Shown here: in pieces, positions 8,246 to 16,782 of the stretch
How the letters are laid out: each line of letters opens with the position of its first letter
Position numbering within the stretch: position 1 is the stretch's first letter
Source of the DNA: Gemmatimonadaceae bacterium
Lineage (GTDB): Bacteria; Gemmatimonadota; Gemmatimonadetes; Gemmatimonadales; Gemmatimonadaceae
Length of the DNA stretch: 64,000 bases
Direction: 5' to 3'
Assembly: GCA_011525845.1 (NCBI GenBank)
Contig: WYBP01000020.1
Span: 186,001-250,000, forward strand
Position numbers and translations under genes: made by a program
Notes under the pieces: generated by a model
The model's input: the letters and a program-made list of their open reading frames with translations, nothing else
Told to the model about the DNA's origin: nothing
Database searches by the model: none

Positions 8246-9358
8246 GTGACGGTGCACGACCCGCGGGAGCACGTCCGGCCGCTCACCTCGCTCCGCTTCC
8301 TCGCGGCGCTCTGGGTGCTCATGCACCACGCGCTCCCCAGGGGCCCGGAGGGGTCGCTCACGGCGGCCTTGGGCGAGAGCGGGTGGCTCGGCGTCTCCCT
8401 CTTCTTCGTGCTCTCGGGTTTCCTCCTCACCATCCGCTATGCGCCGGCGGGCGTGCTCCTCCGGCCGCGGCGCGACTTCTGGCTCGAGCGCGTCGCGCGC
8501 CTCGGGCCGACCTACCTGCTGGCGATGGCATTCGCGATCCCGCTCTTCGTGCGGGACGCGGCGGTGGAGGCGCTCTCGGCCGGCCGGATCGCGGCGGTCG
8601 TCGCGAGCGCGCTCTCGCTCCAGCAGGCGTGGCGCCCCGAGCTCGCGTGCGAGTGGAACTGCCCAGCCTGGTCGCTCTCGGTGGAGGCCTGGTTCTACCT
8701 CGCCTTCCCGCTCGTCATCCTCGCCATCGGCCCCTGGCTGATGCGCCGGCCCCTGCGCGGGATGTCCGTCGCGGTCGCGAGCCTCGCGGCCTCGGCGCTG
8801 ATCTTCCCCGGGCTGGTGCGCGTGGGCGGCGACTGGCCCCTGCCCCTCTTCGCGCTCTCCCCGCTCGCGCGCTGGCCCGAGTTCCTCGCCGGGATCGGGC
8901 TCGCCGCACTGCTCAAGGACTGGCGCCCGAGCGGACCGGTGCCGGGGGCGGCCCTCGTGCTGGCGGGACTCGGCTGGCTCGCGCTCGCGGTCGCGCTGCG
9001 AGGCGCGGTCGCGGCGCAGGGCCTCGACCTGCTCCCGGTCGCGGTTCCGGGCTTCATGGCGCTCGTCGCGGGGTGCTGGGCGCTGCGAGGCCTTCCGGCG
9101 GGAGGGCTCGGCACGGCCTGGCTCGTGCTCCTCGGGGAGGCGAGCTACGCGCTCTACCTCTTCCACGCCCCGATGCACGGATACGTCCTGGCGCTCACGA
9201 ACCGGCTCGTCGGGCGCGGGCACGACCTCTCCTGGGTGCTCTTCGCGGTGTACCTCCTGCTCGCCCTCGGCTCCACCCTGCTGATCCACCGCGCCTTCGA
9301 GCGCCCCTGGCGCACGAGGCTGCGGGCCCGGTTCGGCCTCGTCCGGGCGGCCACCTGA
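8246..9358 (+). CDS. acyltransferase family 3 (OafA/YrhL-type) membrane protein
   Basis: A 370-residue multispanning O-acyltransferase. Near the N terminus are RPLTSLRFLAALWVLMHH (with the family His pair) and SLFFVLSGFLLT, and further on WSLSVEAWFYL and GEASYALYLFHAP; these are the hallmark blocks of the family. About ten hydrophobic helices can be seen. The start is uncertain: GTG 8246 gives a normal N terminus, while GTG 8198 would overlap the preceding gene by 29 bases. The neighbours suggest a role in cell-wall or glycan O-acylation, but the substrate is unknown. Confidence 0.85.
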   Translation: MTVHDPREHVRPLTSLRFLAALWVLMHHALPRGPEGSLTAALGESGWLGVSLFFVLSGFLLTIRYAPAGVLLRPRRDFWLERVARLGPTYLLAMAFAIPLFVRDAAVEALSAGRIAAVVASALSLQQAWRPELACEWNCPAWSLSVEAWFYLAFPLVILAIGPWLMRRPLRGMSVAVASLAASALIFPGLVRVGGDWPLPLFALSPLARWPEFLAGIGLAALLKDWRPSGPVPGAALVLAGLGWLALAVALRGAVAAQGLDLLPVAVPGFMALVAGCWALRGLPAGGLGTAWLVLLGEASYALYLFHAPMHGYVLALTNRLVGRGHDLSWVLFAVYLLLALGSTLLIHRAFERPWRTRLRARFGLVRAAT

Positions 9359-9369
9359 CACCCCGGCGC

Positions 9370-9397
9370 TTGTCGATGGAACCCCACGCCCTATATT
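9370..9397 (+). promoter_or_regulatory. sigma-70-type promoter for erpA
   Basis: TTGTCG at 9370-9375, a 16-base spacer, then TATATT at 9392-9397. This is an A/T-rich -10 in an otherwise GC-rich gap, 59 bases before the erpA ATG. It is a visual match to consensus only. Confidence 0.55.
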
Positions 9398-9455
9398 CCG
9401 CTATGTACTGGAGTGTGGCGACCCCGCCATGCCCGGCCCCGTTCGGAGGGTAGCA

Positions 9456-9812
9456 ATGAGCACCATGAATGCCCCAGAGGTCGCGGTCACCATCACGTCG
9501 GCCGCGGCAGTCGAAGTCCAGAAGTTCATGTCGGCCGAGAACGTCGCCCCCGAGGTCGGCGGGCTCCGCGTGAGCGTGCAGCCCGGTGGCTGCTCCGGCT
9601 TCAAGTACAGCCTCCTCATCGAGGACAAGCCCGCCGAGGATGATTCCATCATCTCGCAGGGGAGCTTCAACGTCTTCGTGGACCCCTTCTCGATGCAGTA
9701 CCTGAACGGCGTCACGATCGACTACGTGACCTCGATGCAGGGTTCCGGATTCACGTTCAAGAACCCGAACGCCACCGGCGGATGCGGGTGCGGCAGCAGC
9801 TTCAACGCATAG
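9456..9812 (+). CDS. erpA: iron-sulfur cluster insertion protein (ErpA/IscA, HesB family)
   Basis: A-type carrier that passes Fe-S clusters to target enzymes (118 aa). The three conserved cysteines are in place: GGCSGFKY and the C-terminal GGCGCGSSF. The ATG at 9456 is preceded by CGGAGGG five bases upstream, so I prefer it to an in-frame ATG at 9429. It sits alone with its own promoter and a downstream hairpin. Likely clients in this window include ActB and the GMC dehydrogenase with its cysteine cluster. Confidence 0.93.
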   Translation: MSTMNAPEVAVTITSAAAVEVQKFMSAENVAPEVGGLRVSVQPGGCSGFKYSLLIEDKPAEDDSIISQGSFNVFVDPFSMQYLNGVTIDYVTSMQGSGFTFKNPNATGGCGCGSSFNA

Positions 9813-9834
9813 GCTGATCGCAGTGGCAGCACCA

Positions 9835-9866
9835 ACGGGCGTCCGCAGGGGCGCCCGTCGTGTTTT
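9835..9866 (+). terminator. rho-independent terminator after erpA
   Basis: ACGGGCG (9835-9841) pairs with CGCCCGT (9852-9858); the stem is followed closely by TTTT at 9863-9866. It lies 22 bases after the erpA stop. Confidence 0.7.
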
Positions 9867-9872
9867 CCCCCC

Positions 9873-11420
9873 TTGCCAACTCCGGTGACTCCCTCGGCGA
9901 ACGCCTTCACCGCCATCGACTGGGCGGTCCTCCTCCTCTACCTCGCCGGCACCACGGCGCTCGGCGTCTGGCTCGGCCGCGGGCAGAAGGATGCGCGCGA
10001 CTACTTCGTGGCGGGGGGCCGGATCCCCTGGTGGGCGGTGCTCTTCTCCATCGTCGCGACGGAGACCAGCGCCCTCACCTTCATCTCGATCCCCGGGCTC
10101 GCGTACATCGGCGACCTCTCCTTCCTGCAGATCGCCACCGGCTACCTGCTCGGGCGCATCGTGGTGGCGTACACGCTCCTCCCGCGGTACGTGGGGGGCG
10201 AGCTCGTGACGGCGTACGCGCTGCTCGAGCAGCGCTTCGGCGGGCTCACGCGCCGCTTCGCGTCGGTGACGTTCATGGTGACGCGCGCCTTCGGCGACTC
10301 CGTGCGCGTCTTCGCCACGGCGATCCCGGTGGCCCTCATCCTCGGGCCGGTGGTGCCGGCCGAGTACACCACGCCCGCCGCGATCCTCGCGCTCGGCGCC
10401 ACCACGCTCCTCTACACGTACCACGGCGGCATGCGCGCCGTCGTCTGGACCGACGTGATCCAGACCTTCGTCTACATCGGGGGTGGCCTGGGGGCGATGT
10501 ACCTGATCGGCGCGGGCGTGGAGGGCGGATGGACGGCCATCCTGGACCGCGCGGGGGAGGCCGGGAAGCTGCGCATCTTCGACCCCTACCTCGGCATGGA
10601 CCGCCCGCACACGATCCTCGCGGGCCTCTTCGGCGGCGCCTTCCTCTCGATGGCATCGCACGGGGCCGACCAGATCATCGTGCAGCGGCTCCTCACCTCG
10701 GGCTCGCTCCCGGAGGCGCGGCGCGCCCTGATCGGCAGCGGCGTGGCGGTCATCGCCCAGTTCGCGCTCTTCCTCCTGATCGGCATCGGGCTCTGGGCGT
10801 TCTACGACGCGCAGGCGTTCTCGGCGCCGGACCGCATCTTCCCGACCTTCATCATCCAGGAGATGCCGCCGGTGATGACCGGGATCGTGATCGCGGCCAT
10901 CCTCGCGGCCGCGATGAGCACGGTGTCGGGATCGCTCAACTCGCTGGCGGCGGCCACCACGCACGACCTCTGGGTGCCCTTCCGCGGCGGGATCGCCGAC
11001 GGCCCCCGGCTCCTCAGGGTCTCGAAGATCTTCACGCTCTGCTGGGCCGCGGTGCTCATCGGCGGAGCCCTCCTGTACAGCGCCGAGGGAACGCCCGTGG
11101 TGGTGATCGCGCTCTCGATCGCGTCGTTCACCTATGGCGGGCTCCTCGGCGGGTTCTTCCTCGCGATGCTCTGGCCCCGCGCGCTCCAGCGGGACGCGAT
11201 CACCGGCATGGCGGTCGGGATCGCCGTGATGAGTGTCGTGGTCTTCGCCGGGCGGTTGGCGGCGGCGTTCCCCGCCCTCGCGGGTCCGCTCTCCCCGGTG
11301 GTCGGGATCGCCTGGCCCTGGTTCGTGCTCATCGGCACCACGATCACGATGTCGGTGGGTATCTTGTCCTCATTCACGCACGCCGCGCCGGCCCCGCCGG
11401 CCGCGGCGCGCCAGCCCTGA
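9873..11420 (+). CDS. sodium:solute symporter (SSS family)
   Basis: A 515-residue transporter with about 13 membrane helices. SSS features include the N-terminal AIDWAVLLLYLAGTTALGVWLGRGQKDARDYFVAGGRIPWW, written here only by its key parts DWAVLLLY, DYFVAGG and IPWW, then ATETSALTF and ILAAAMSTVSGSLNSLAAATTHD (AAAMST...SLNS sodium-site region). I use the TTG at 9873; GTG 9885 is an alternative and neither has a clear ribosome site. It is 28 bases upstream of a BadF-type sugar kinase and near NamZ/NagZ, so an amino-sugar substrate (GlcNAc or MurNAc) is a reasonable inference. Confidence 0.85.
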   Translation: MPTPVTPSANAFTAIDWAVLLLYLAGTTALGVWLGRGQKDARDYFVAGGRIPWWAVLFSIVATETSALTFISIPGLAYIGDLSFLQIATGYLLGRIVVAYTLLPRYVGGELVTAYALLEQRFGGLTRRFASVTFMVTRAFGDSVRVFATAIPVALILGPVVPAEYTTPAAILALGATTLLYTYHGGMRAVVWTDVIQTFVYIGGGLGAMYLIGAGVEGGWTAILDRAGEAGKLRIFDPYLGMDRPHTILAGLFGGAFLSMASHGADQIIVQRLLTSGSLPEARRALIGSGVAVIAQFALFLLIGIGLWAFYDAQAFSAPDRIFPTFIIQEMPPVMTGIVIAAILAAAMSTVSGSLNSLAAATTHDLWVPFRGGIADGPRLLRVSKIFTLCWAAVLIGGALLYSAEGTPVVVIALSIASFTYGGLLGGFFLAMLWPRALQRDAITGMAVGIAVMSVVVFAGRLAAAFPALAGPLSPVVGIAWPWFVLIGTTITMSVGILSSFTHAAPAPPAAARQP

Positions 11421-11448
11421 CCGGACCCCCAAGGAACGACCTCGCGCA

Positions 11449-12375
11449 ATGGCACATCTCGTCGTCGGAGTGGATGGTGGAGGGAGCAAGACCCACGTGA
11501 TCGTCGCGAACGAGCGCGGCAAGGAGCTCGCGACGCTCACCGGCGCCGCCAGCGCCGTGCGTCCGGGCGAGGCGCTGCACTCCGCCGAGGTCATCGGCGC
11601 GCTGGTGCGCGATGCGATCGCGATGGCGGAGCGCGAGGGGGAGCGGCCGCGGGTGCTCGTCGTGGGCGTGGCGGGGATCGGGCGCGAGAAGGAGCGGAAG
11701 GCGCTCGTCCGCGCGCTCGAGGGCGAGGCGCTCGCGGAGGAGCTGGTGGTGGTGCCCGATGCGGAGATCGCCATGACCGACGCCTTCGGCGACGGCCCCG
11801 GCGTGCTCCTGATCTCCGGCACCGGCTCGGTGGCGTTCGGCCGGGGCCCCACGGGAGAGTTCCGGCGCTGCGGCGGCTGGGGTCCGGACTGCGGCGACGA
11901 GGGGAGCGGGGCCTGGATCGGCCGTCGGGCGCTGAGCGTGGTGACCTCCTCGCATGACCAGCGCGAGCCCGACACGCGGCTCGTGGGGGCGGTGCTCACG
12001 GCGCTGGAACTCGACGAGGTGGATGGCCTGGTCGCCTGGGCCGCGCAGGCCACGCCGCGGGACCTCGCGGCACTCGCGGTGCCCGTGGTGACGCTCGCGT
12101 CGGAGCGGGACCTGCGCGCCAACTCGATCTGCACGATCGCGGCCGAGGAGCTGGTGCTCCACGTGCGGACGCTGGCCCGCCAGCTGTTCGTGGACGAGCG
12201 CGCGACGGTGCCGGTGGCGCTGGCGGGTGGGATGCTCCGGCGGGGCTCGTTCCTGCGCCGGCTGGTGGAGCACCGCCTGAAGAGCGCGGTGCCCGGCTCG
12301 CACCTGCACGGCGAGGAGGTGGTGGCGGCCCGCGGCGCCGTGAAGATGGCGCAGCGGGCGCTCACCGCCGTCTAG
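11449..12375 (+). CDS. BadF/BadG-type kinase, probable N-acetylglucosamine/murein-sugar kinase
   Basis: ASKHA-fold ATPase of 308 aa. The phosphate-1 loop is VGVDGGGSKTHV at the N terminus; phosphate-2 is LLISGTGSVAFGR; the adenosine region is ALAGGMLRRG. This family includes GlcNAc kinase and the Clostridium MurK that phosphorylates both MurNAc and GlcNAc. Being 28 bases after the symporter and close to NamZ and NagZ, it most likely phosphorylates amino sugars released from murein. ATG 11449 follows AAGGAACG. Its stop is only 17 bases from the stop of the convergent transporter gene. Confidence 0.85.
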   Translation: MAHLVVGVDGGGSKTHVIVANERGKELATLTGAASAVRPGEALHSAEVIGALVRDAIAMAEREGERPRVLVVGVAGIGREKERKALVRALEGEALAEELVVVPDAEIAMTDAFGDGPGVLLISGTGSVAFGRGPTGEFRRCGGWGPDCGDEGSGAWIGRRALSVVTSSHDQREPDTRLVGAVLTALELDEVDGLVAWAAQATPRDLAALAVPVVTLASERDLRANSICTIAAEELVLHVRTLARQLFVDERATVPVALAGGMLRRGSFLRRLVEHRLKSAVPGSHLHGEEVVAARGAVKMAQRALTAV

Positions 12376-12392
12376 GGGTCCTGCGGCGCCCG

Positions 12393-13721
12393 CTAGAGCG
12401 TCGCAGCGCTCTTCGCGGGCACCATCGACGCATCCCAGACGCGCTCGGACCGCGCGACGAACGCCGTGGCCGAGAGGTCGGAGCAGACGTTCACCGTCGT
12501 GCGCGTCATGTCGAGGATCCGGTCCACGCCGAGGACGATCGCGATCCCTTCGCCCGGCACGCCGATCATCGCCAGGATGCCCACGAGCAGCGGGATGGAG
12601 CCGCCGGGCACGCCCGCGGCCCCGATGGCGGTGATCACGGACATCACGACCACGATGATCATGCCCCCGAGCGAGAGGTCCACGCCGAACACCTGGGCGA
12701 GGAAGATCACGGTGATCCCCTCGAAGATCGACGTGCCGTTCATGCACATCGTGGAGCCGAGCGGGAGGACGAACCCGGCGACCTTCGGCGGGATGCCGAG
12801 GTCCTCCGTCGCGACGGCGATCGCCGTGGGGAGCGTGGCGCTGCTCGAGCTGGTGGAGAAGGCCGTGATGAGCGCTGAGCGGATGCGCGAGTAGAAGACG
12901 AACGGGTTGATCCCGATGACGAACTTCAGGATGAGCGAGAGATTGATCAGGACGTGCAGGAGGAGGGCCCCGAGCACCACGGCCACGTAGCCGGCGAGGG
13001 GCTCGAGCAGGGCGAAGCCGAAGCGTGAGGTCACGCCGAAGATCAGGCCCGTCACGCCGGCCGGGGCGAGCTTCATGGCCATCCCCACGATCTCGATCAC
13101 GACGTCGTTCAGTGCCTGCAGCACGTCGATCATCGGCTTGGCCGTCTCCGGCCTGAGCTGCGTGAGCGCGGCCCCGAACATCAGGCCGAAGAAGATCACG
13201 CCGAGCATGTCGCCGTCCGCCGCGGACTTGACCGGGTTGCGTGTGACGATGTTCACGAACGTGTTGATGCCGAACCCACCGGTCTCCTGCGCCGTGATCT
13301 TGGACGAGGCGTCGTCCGCGTAGGTCGTCATCAGCTCCGTCTTGATCTCGTCGGGCAGCCCGGCGCCCGGCTTCACCGCGGCGACGATGACGAGGCCGAA
13401 GGTCGCGGCGAGCAGCGTGGTGCCGAAGAAGTAGCCGATCGCCTTCCCGCCCACCTGTCCGACCTTCCGCAGGTCCCCGAGGCCGGCCACGCCAAGCGCG
13501 ATGGACGCGAAGACGAGCGGCATCACGATCATGAAGAGCAGCCGCAGGAAGATCTGCCCGATCGGGCCTGCCAGGTACTTGTTGACCCAGATCACGAGCG
13601 GTGCGTCGCCACCGAGCTGCGTGTTGGCCAGGATCCCCGCCGCGGCGCCGATGAGGAGCGCGAGGAGGATCTTGGTGTGCAGCTTCATGCCCGTGCCGGT
13701 GTTGCCGATCGATTCAGCCAT
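12393..13721 (-). CDS. dicarboxylate/amino acid:cation symporter (DAACS, GltP/DctA family)
   Basis: Sodium- or proton-coupled importer of dicarboxylates or acidic amino acids (442 aa). Typical motifs are the serine-rich hairpin AFSTSSSSATLP, the substrate region LPLGSTMCMNGTSIFEG, and the C-terminal DRILDMTRTTVNVCSD. Eight or so helices are visible. The ATG at 13721 directly abuts the stop of the preceding permease gene (13722), so the three transporters from 16705 to 12393 form one operon. Confidence 0.92.
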   Translation of the reverse strand: MAESIGNTGTGMKLHTKILLALLIGAAAGILANTQLGGDAPLVIWVNKYLAGPIGQIFLRLLFMIVMPLVFASIALGVAGLGDLRKVGQVGGKAIGYFFGTTLLAATFGLVIVAAVKPGAGLPDEIKTELMTTYADDASSKITAQETGGFGINTFVNIVTRNPVKSAADGDMLGVIFFGLMFGAALTQLRPETAKPMIDVLQALNDVVIEIVGMAMKLAPAGVTGLIFGVTSRFGFALLEPLAGYVAVVLGALLLHVLINLSLILKFVIGINPFVFYSRIRSALITAFSTSSSSATLPTAIAVATEDLGIPPKVAGFVLPLGSTMCMNGTSIFEGITVIFLAQVFGVDLSLGGMIIVVVMSVITAIGAAGVPGGSIPLLVGILAMIGVPGEGIAIVLGVDRILDMTRTTVNVCSDLSATAFVARSERVWDASMVPAKSAATL

Positions 13722-15227
13722 CTAGTCCTCGTGTGGGAGCGGGTCGAGCCCGCGGCGGAGCTTCGAGTTGCGGTAGCCGTACAGTGCGTAGATGACGAGC
13801 CCGATGACGAGCCAGATCCCGAAGCCCTTCCAGGCGCGCAGCGGGAGGCCCTTCATCACGAAGAAACACGCGGAAGCGCCGCCGAGCGTCACGAACCAGA
13901 AGGCGGGCACCCGGAACGGCCGGGGCCGGTCGGGCTCGGTGATGCGGAGCACCAGCACCCCGAGGCAGACCACCACGAACGCGAAGAGCGTCCCGATGTT
14001 CGTGAGGTCGTAGGTGGCCGCGTCGTCCGCCACGAGCGCGGCGGAGGCCACCACCACGCCCGTGATGATGGTCGTGACGTGCGGCGTGCGGTACTTGGGG
14101 TGCAGCTTCGCGGCGGCCTTCGGGAGGAGGCCGTCGCGGGCCATGGCGTAGAAGATCCGGGGCTGGCCGTACTGGAACACGAGGAGCACCGCGGACATGG
14201 AGACCACCGCGCCGAGCGCGATGATCCAGGAGAACTGCGTGAGCCCGGCGACCTCGAACGCGTGCGCCAGCGGGTCGGAGGACTTGAGCTGCTCGTAGGG
14301 CACGAGCCCGGTGGCCACCGCGCCAACGATCACGTAGATGAGCGTGCAGATCCCGAGCCCCCAGAGGATCCCGCGCGGCAGCGTCCGCTGCGGGTCCTTC
14401 GTCTCCTCCGCCGCCGTGGAGATCGCGTCGAAGCCGATGTAGGCGAAGAAGACGATCGCCGCCCCCTGGTGCACCCCGGTGAACCCGTTCGGCGCGAAGG
14501 GCGTGTAGTTCGCCGGGTCGATGTGGATGGTGCCGACCACCACGAAGAGCGTCAGCACCGCGAGCTTGATGAGCACCATGATGTTGTTCGCCCGCGCGCT
14601 CTCCCGCACGCCGATCACGAGCAGCCAGGTGATCGCGGCCACGATCAGGAAGGCCGGCAGGTTGATCAGCACCGGGAGGCCCATGAGGCGCGGCGCACTC
14701 TCGAGCAGGCCGAGGATCTCCGGACTCGAGCTCGCCTTCACCTGGAAGTACCCGTGCGTGAGCCACCCCGGGATGTCGAACCAGGGCGAGACGAGGGACT
14801 CGAAGTACCCGCCCCACGCGATCGCGACCGCCACGTTGCCGACGGCGTACTCGAGGATGAGGTCCCAGCCGATGATCCAGGCGATCAGCTCACCGAGCGA
14901 GGCATAGCTGTAGGCGTATGCCGACCCCGCCTGCGGGATCATGCTCGCGAGCTCGGCATAGCAGAGGGCCGCGAGCGAGCAGACCGCGCCGAGGAGCACG
15001 AAGGAGAGGATGAGCGCGGGACCGGCGCCGTACCGGATCACCTCGCCGGTGGAGCTCACCTCGCCCGCGGCGGCCGTGCCCAGGGTGGAGAAGATGCCCG
15101 CCCCGATCACGGCCCCGATCGAGAGGGCGATCAGGTCGCGCGTGCCGAGGGTGCGCTTCATCCCCGTGCCGTCCGGCGAGTCGGGGACGAGTGCCGCGAT
15201 CGGCTTGCGTGCCCAGAGTGACTTCAT
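13722..15227 (-). CDS. APC-family amino acid permease (CAT-like)
   Basis: Membrane permease of 501 aa. It begins TRDLIALSIGAVIGAGIFSTLG, the APC helix-1 unwound segment with GAGIF, and has YAELASMIPQAGSAY and FFAYIGFDAISTAAEETKDPQRTLP, which is the helix 6-8 region of cationic amino acid transporters. About 12 to 13 helices are present. The ATG (15225-15227) overlaps the stop of the upstream permease by four bases (ATGA). The substrate is probably a neutral or cationic amino acid; specificity cannot be read. Confidence 0.9.
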   Translation of the reverse strand: MKSLWARKPIAALVPDSPDGTGMKRTLGTRDLIALSIGAVIGAGIFSTLGTAAAGEVSSTGEVIRYGAGPALILSFVLLGAVCSLAALCYAELASMIPQAGSAYAYSYASLGELIAWIIGWDLILEYAVGNVAVAIAWGGYFESLVSPWFDIPGWLTHGYFQVKASSSPEILGLLESAPRLMGLPVLINLPAFLIVAAITWLLVIGVRESARANNIMVLIKLAVLTLFVVVGTIHIDPANYTPFAPNGFTGVHQGAAIVFFAYIGFDAISTAAEETKDPQRTLPRGILWGLGICTLIYVIVGAVATGLVPYEQLKSSDPLAHAFEVAGLTQFSWIIALGAVVSMSAVLLVFQYGQPRIFYAMARDGLLPKAAAKLHPKYRTPHVTTIITGVVVASAALVADDAATYDLTNIGTLFAFVVVCLGVLVLRITEPDRPRPFRVPAFWFVTLGGASACFFVMKGLPLRAWKGFGIWLVIGLVIYALYGYRNSKLRRGLDPLPHED

Positions 15228-16705
15228 GTCGTCGCCTCGGCCGCCACCGCGTGGCGGGTCAGGAAGTAGACGGGCACGCCGACCAGCACCACGACGAGCC
15301 CCGAGAGGGCCTGCGGACGGGTCTTGTCCGCGACCAGGAGGATGATGGCGACGGCCGCCGCCATCACGATGTAGAGCGCCGGCAGCACCGGATAGCCGAT
15401 CGCCCGGTAGGGCCGGTGCACGTCCGGGCGCTTCGCCCGGAGGATGAAGAGCCCGATGGTCGTGAGCACGTAGAAGATGAGGGCGGCGAAGATCACGTAG
15501 TCGAGCAACTGGGTGTAGGTGCCCGTCAGGCAGAGCACGCTGGTCCAGGCCGCCTGCGCGACGAGCGCCCAGGCCGGCACGCCCGCGCGGTTGAGCGCCG
15601 CCGCCGGCCGGAAGAAGAGCCCGTCCTTCGCCATCGCCCAGTAGACGCGTGCGCCCGAGAGGATCAAGCCGTTGTTGCAGCCGAAGGTGGAGACGAGGAT
15701 CGCGAGCGCCATCAGCGTGGAGCCCACGGTGCCGAAGATCGCCTCGGCCGCCGCCGTCCCGACGCGGTCGAGGCTCGCATGCTGTACGCCCTCGAAGGGC
15801 AGCACGCTGAGATACGCGACGTTCACCAGGAAGTAGAGGAGCATCACGAGCCCGGCACCGAGCACCAGCGAGCGCGGGAGGTTGCGCGTGGGGTCCTGCA
15901 CCTCCGCCGCCGCCGAGGTCACGCCATGCCAGGCGTCGGCGGCGAAGAGGGAGCCCACCATCGCGGCGCCGAACACCACCACGAACGCCCCGGAGAACCC
16001 GTCCGCGCCAAAGACCCCGGGGCCGAAGAACCCGGTCCCGAAGTTCACGGCGATCACGTCGGCCTTCCGTCCGATCGTCACCGCGAGGATGATCAGCACC
16101 GCGATGGCGGCGGTCTTCACCACCGTGAGCGTGGTCTGGACGAACTTCCCCTCCTTCACGCCCCGCAGGTTGATCCAGGTGAGCACCCAGATCGAGAGGA
16201 GCGCGACGAGGCGCTGGGGGGAGAGGCCGAGCTCCAGCAGGGCGCCCGAGGTGCGCACCTCGGCGTGCGGCAGCCAGGTGAAGAGGTCGGGTCCGATCAC
16301 CGGGACGAGGAGGCCGAGGAACTTCCCGAAGGCGACGCCGACCGCGGCGATGGTCCCCGTCTGGATCACGACGAAGAGGGTCCACCCGTAGAGGAAGCCC
16401 ACGAGCGGGCCCATCGCCTCGCGCAGGAAGACGTAGAGGCCGCCGGCCCGCGGGTACATCGCCGCCATCTCGCCGTAGGCCAGCGCCCCGAGGAGCGTCA
16501 TGACGGCGGTGAGGAACCAGGCGAGCAGGAGGAGGAAGGGGGACCCGAGGAGCCGCGCCATGTCGGCGGAGACGATGAAGATCCCGGAGCCGATCATCGT
16601 GCCGGCGACGAGCATCGTCGCATCCGTCAGGGACATCGCTTTGACGAACCCAGGGCCGGCCGTGCCCTGTACACCCGCCGCCGGTGCGGCGCTGCCGGAA
16701 GTCAT
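15224..16705 (-). CDS. APC-family amino acid permease (LAT-like)
   Basis: A second APC permease of 493 aa, about 12 helices. Key segments are DATMLVAGTMIGSGIFIVSAD, shortened here to GTMIGSGIF, AYGEMAAMYPRAGGLYVFLREA and GSLFAADAWHGVTSAAAEVQDPTRNLPRSL (given by its W...AAEVQDPTRNLP core). It is the first gene of the three-transporter operon. It differs clearly from its neighbour, so this is not a recent tandem duplication. Confidence 0.9.
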   Translation of the reverse strand: MTSGSAAPAAGVQGTAGPGFVKAMSLTDATMLVAGTMIGSGIFIVSADMARLLGSPFLLLLAWFLTAVMTLLGALAYGEMAAMYPRAGGLYVFLREAMGPLVGFLYGWTLFVVIQTGTIAAVGVAFGKFLGLLVPVIGPDLFTWLPHAEVRTSGALLELGLSPQRLVALLSIWVLTWINLRGVKEGKFVQTTLTVVKTAAIAVLIILAVTIGRKADVIAVNFGTGFFGPGVFGADGFSGAFVVVFGAAMVGSLFAADAWHGVTSAAAEVQDPTRNLPRSLVLGAGLVMLLYFLVNVAYLSVLPFEGVQHASLDRVGTAAAEAIFGTVGSTLMALAILVSTFGCNNGLILSGARVYWAMAKDGLFFRPAAALNRAGVPAWALVAQAAWTSVLCLTGTYTQLLDYVIFAALIFYVLTTIGLFILRAKRPDVHRPYRAIGYPVLPALYIVMAAAVAIILLVADKTRPQALSGLVVVLVGVPVYFLTRHAVAAEATT

Positions 16706-16782
16706 CAGGTCCAGTTCACTGAGGGGGACTGCGCCAGCGGGCGGACCGGGAGAACCTACAGGTCATGGCCCCAGAGGGCCAG

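Noticed and set aside
12376-12392. Short TCTAG/CTAGA symmetry between the convergent kinase and symporter genes as a terminator
   Set aside because: Stem too short and imperfect to support.
13677-15221. A 514-codon plus-strand frame opposite the APC permease
   Set aside because: Arg/Glu/His-rich reverse image of a membrane protein gene; no start signal and no recognisable domain.
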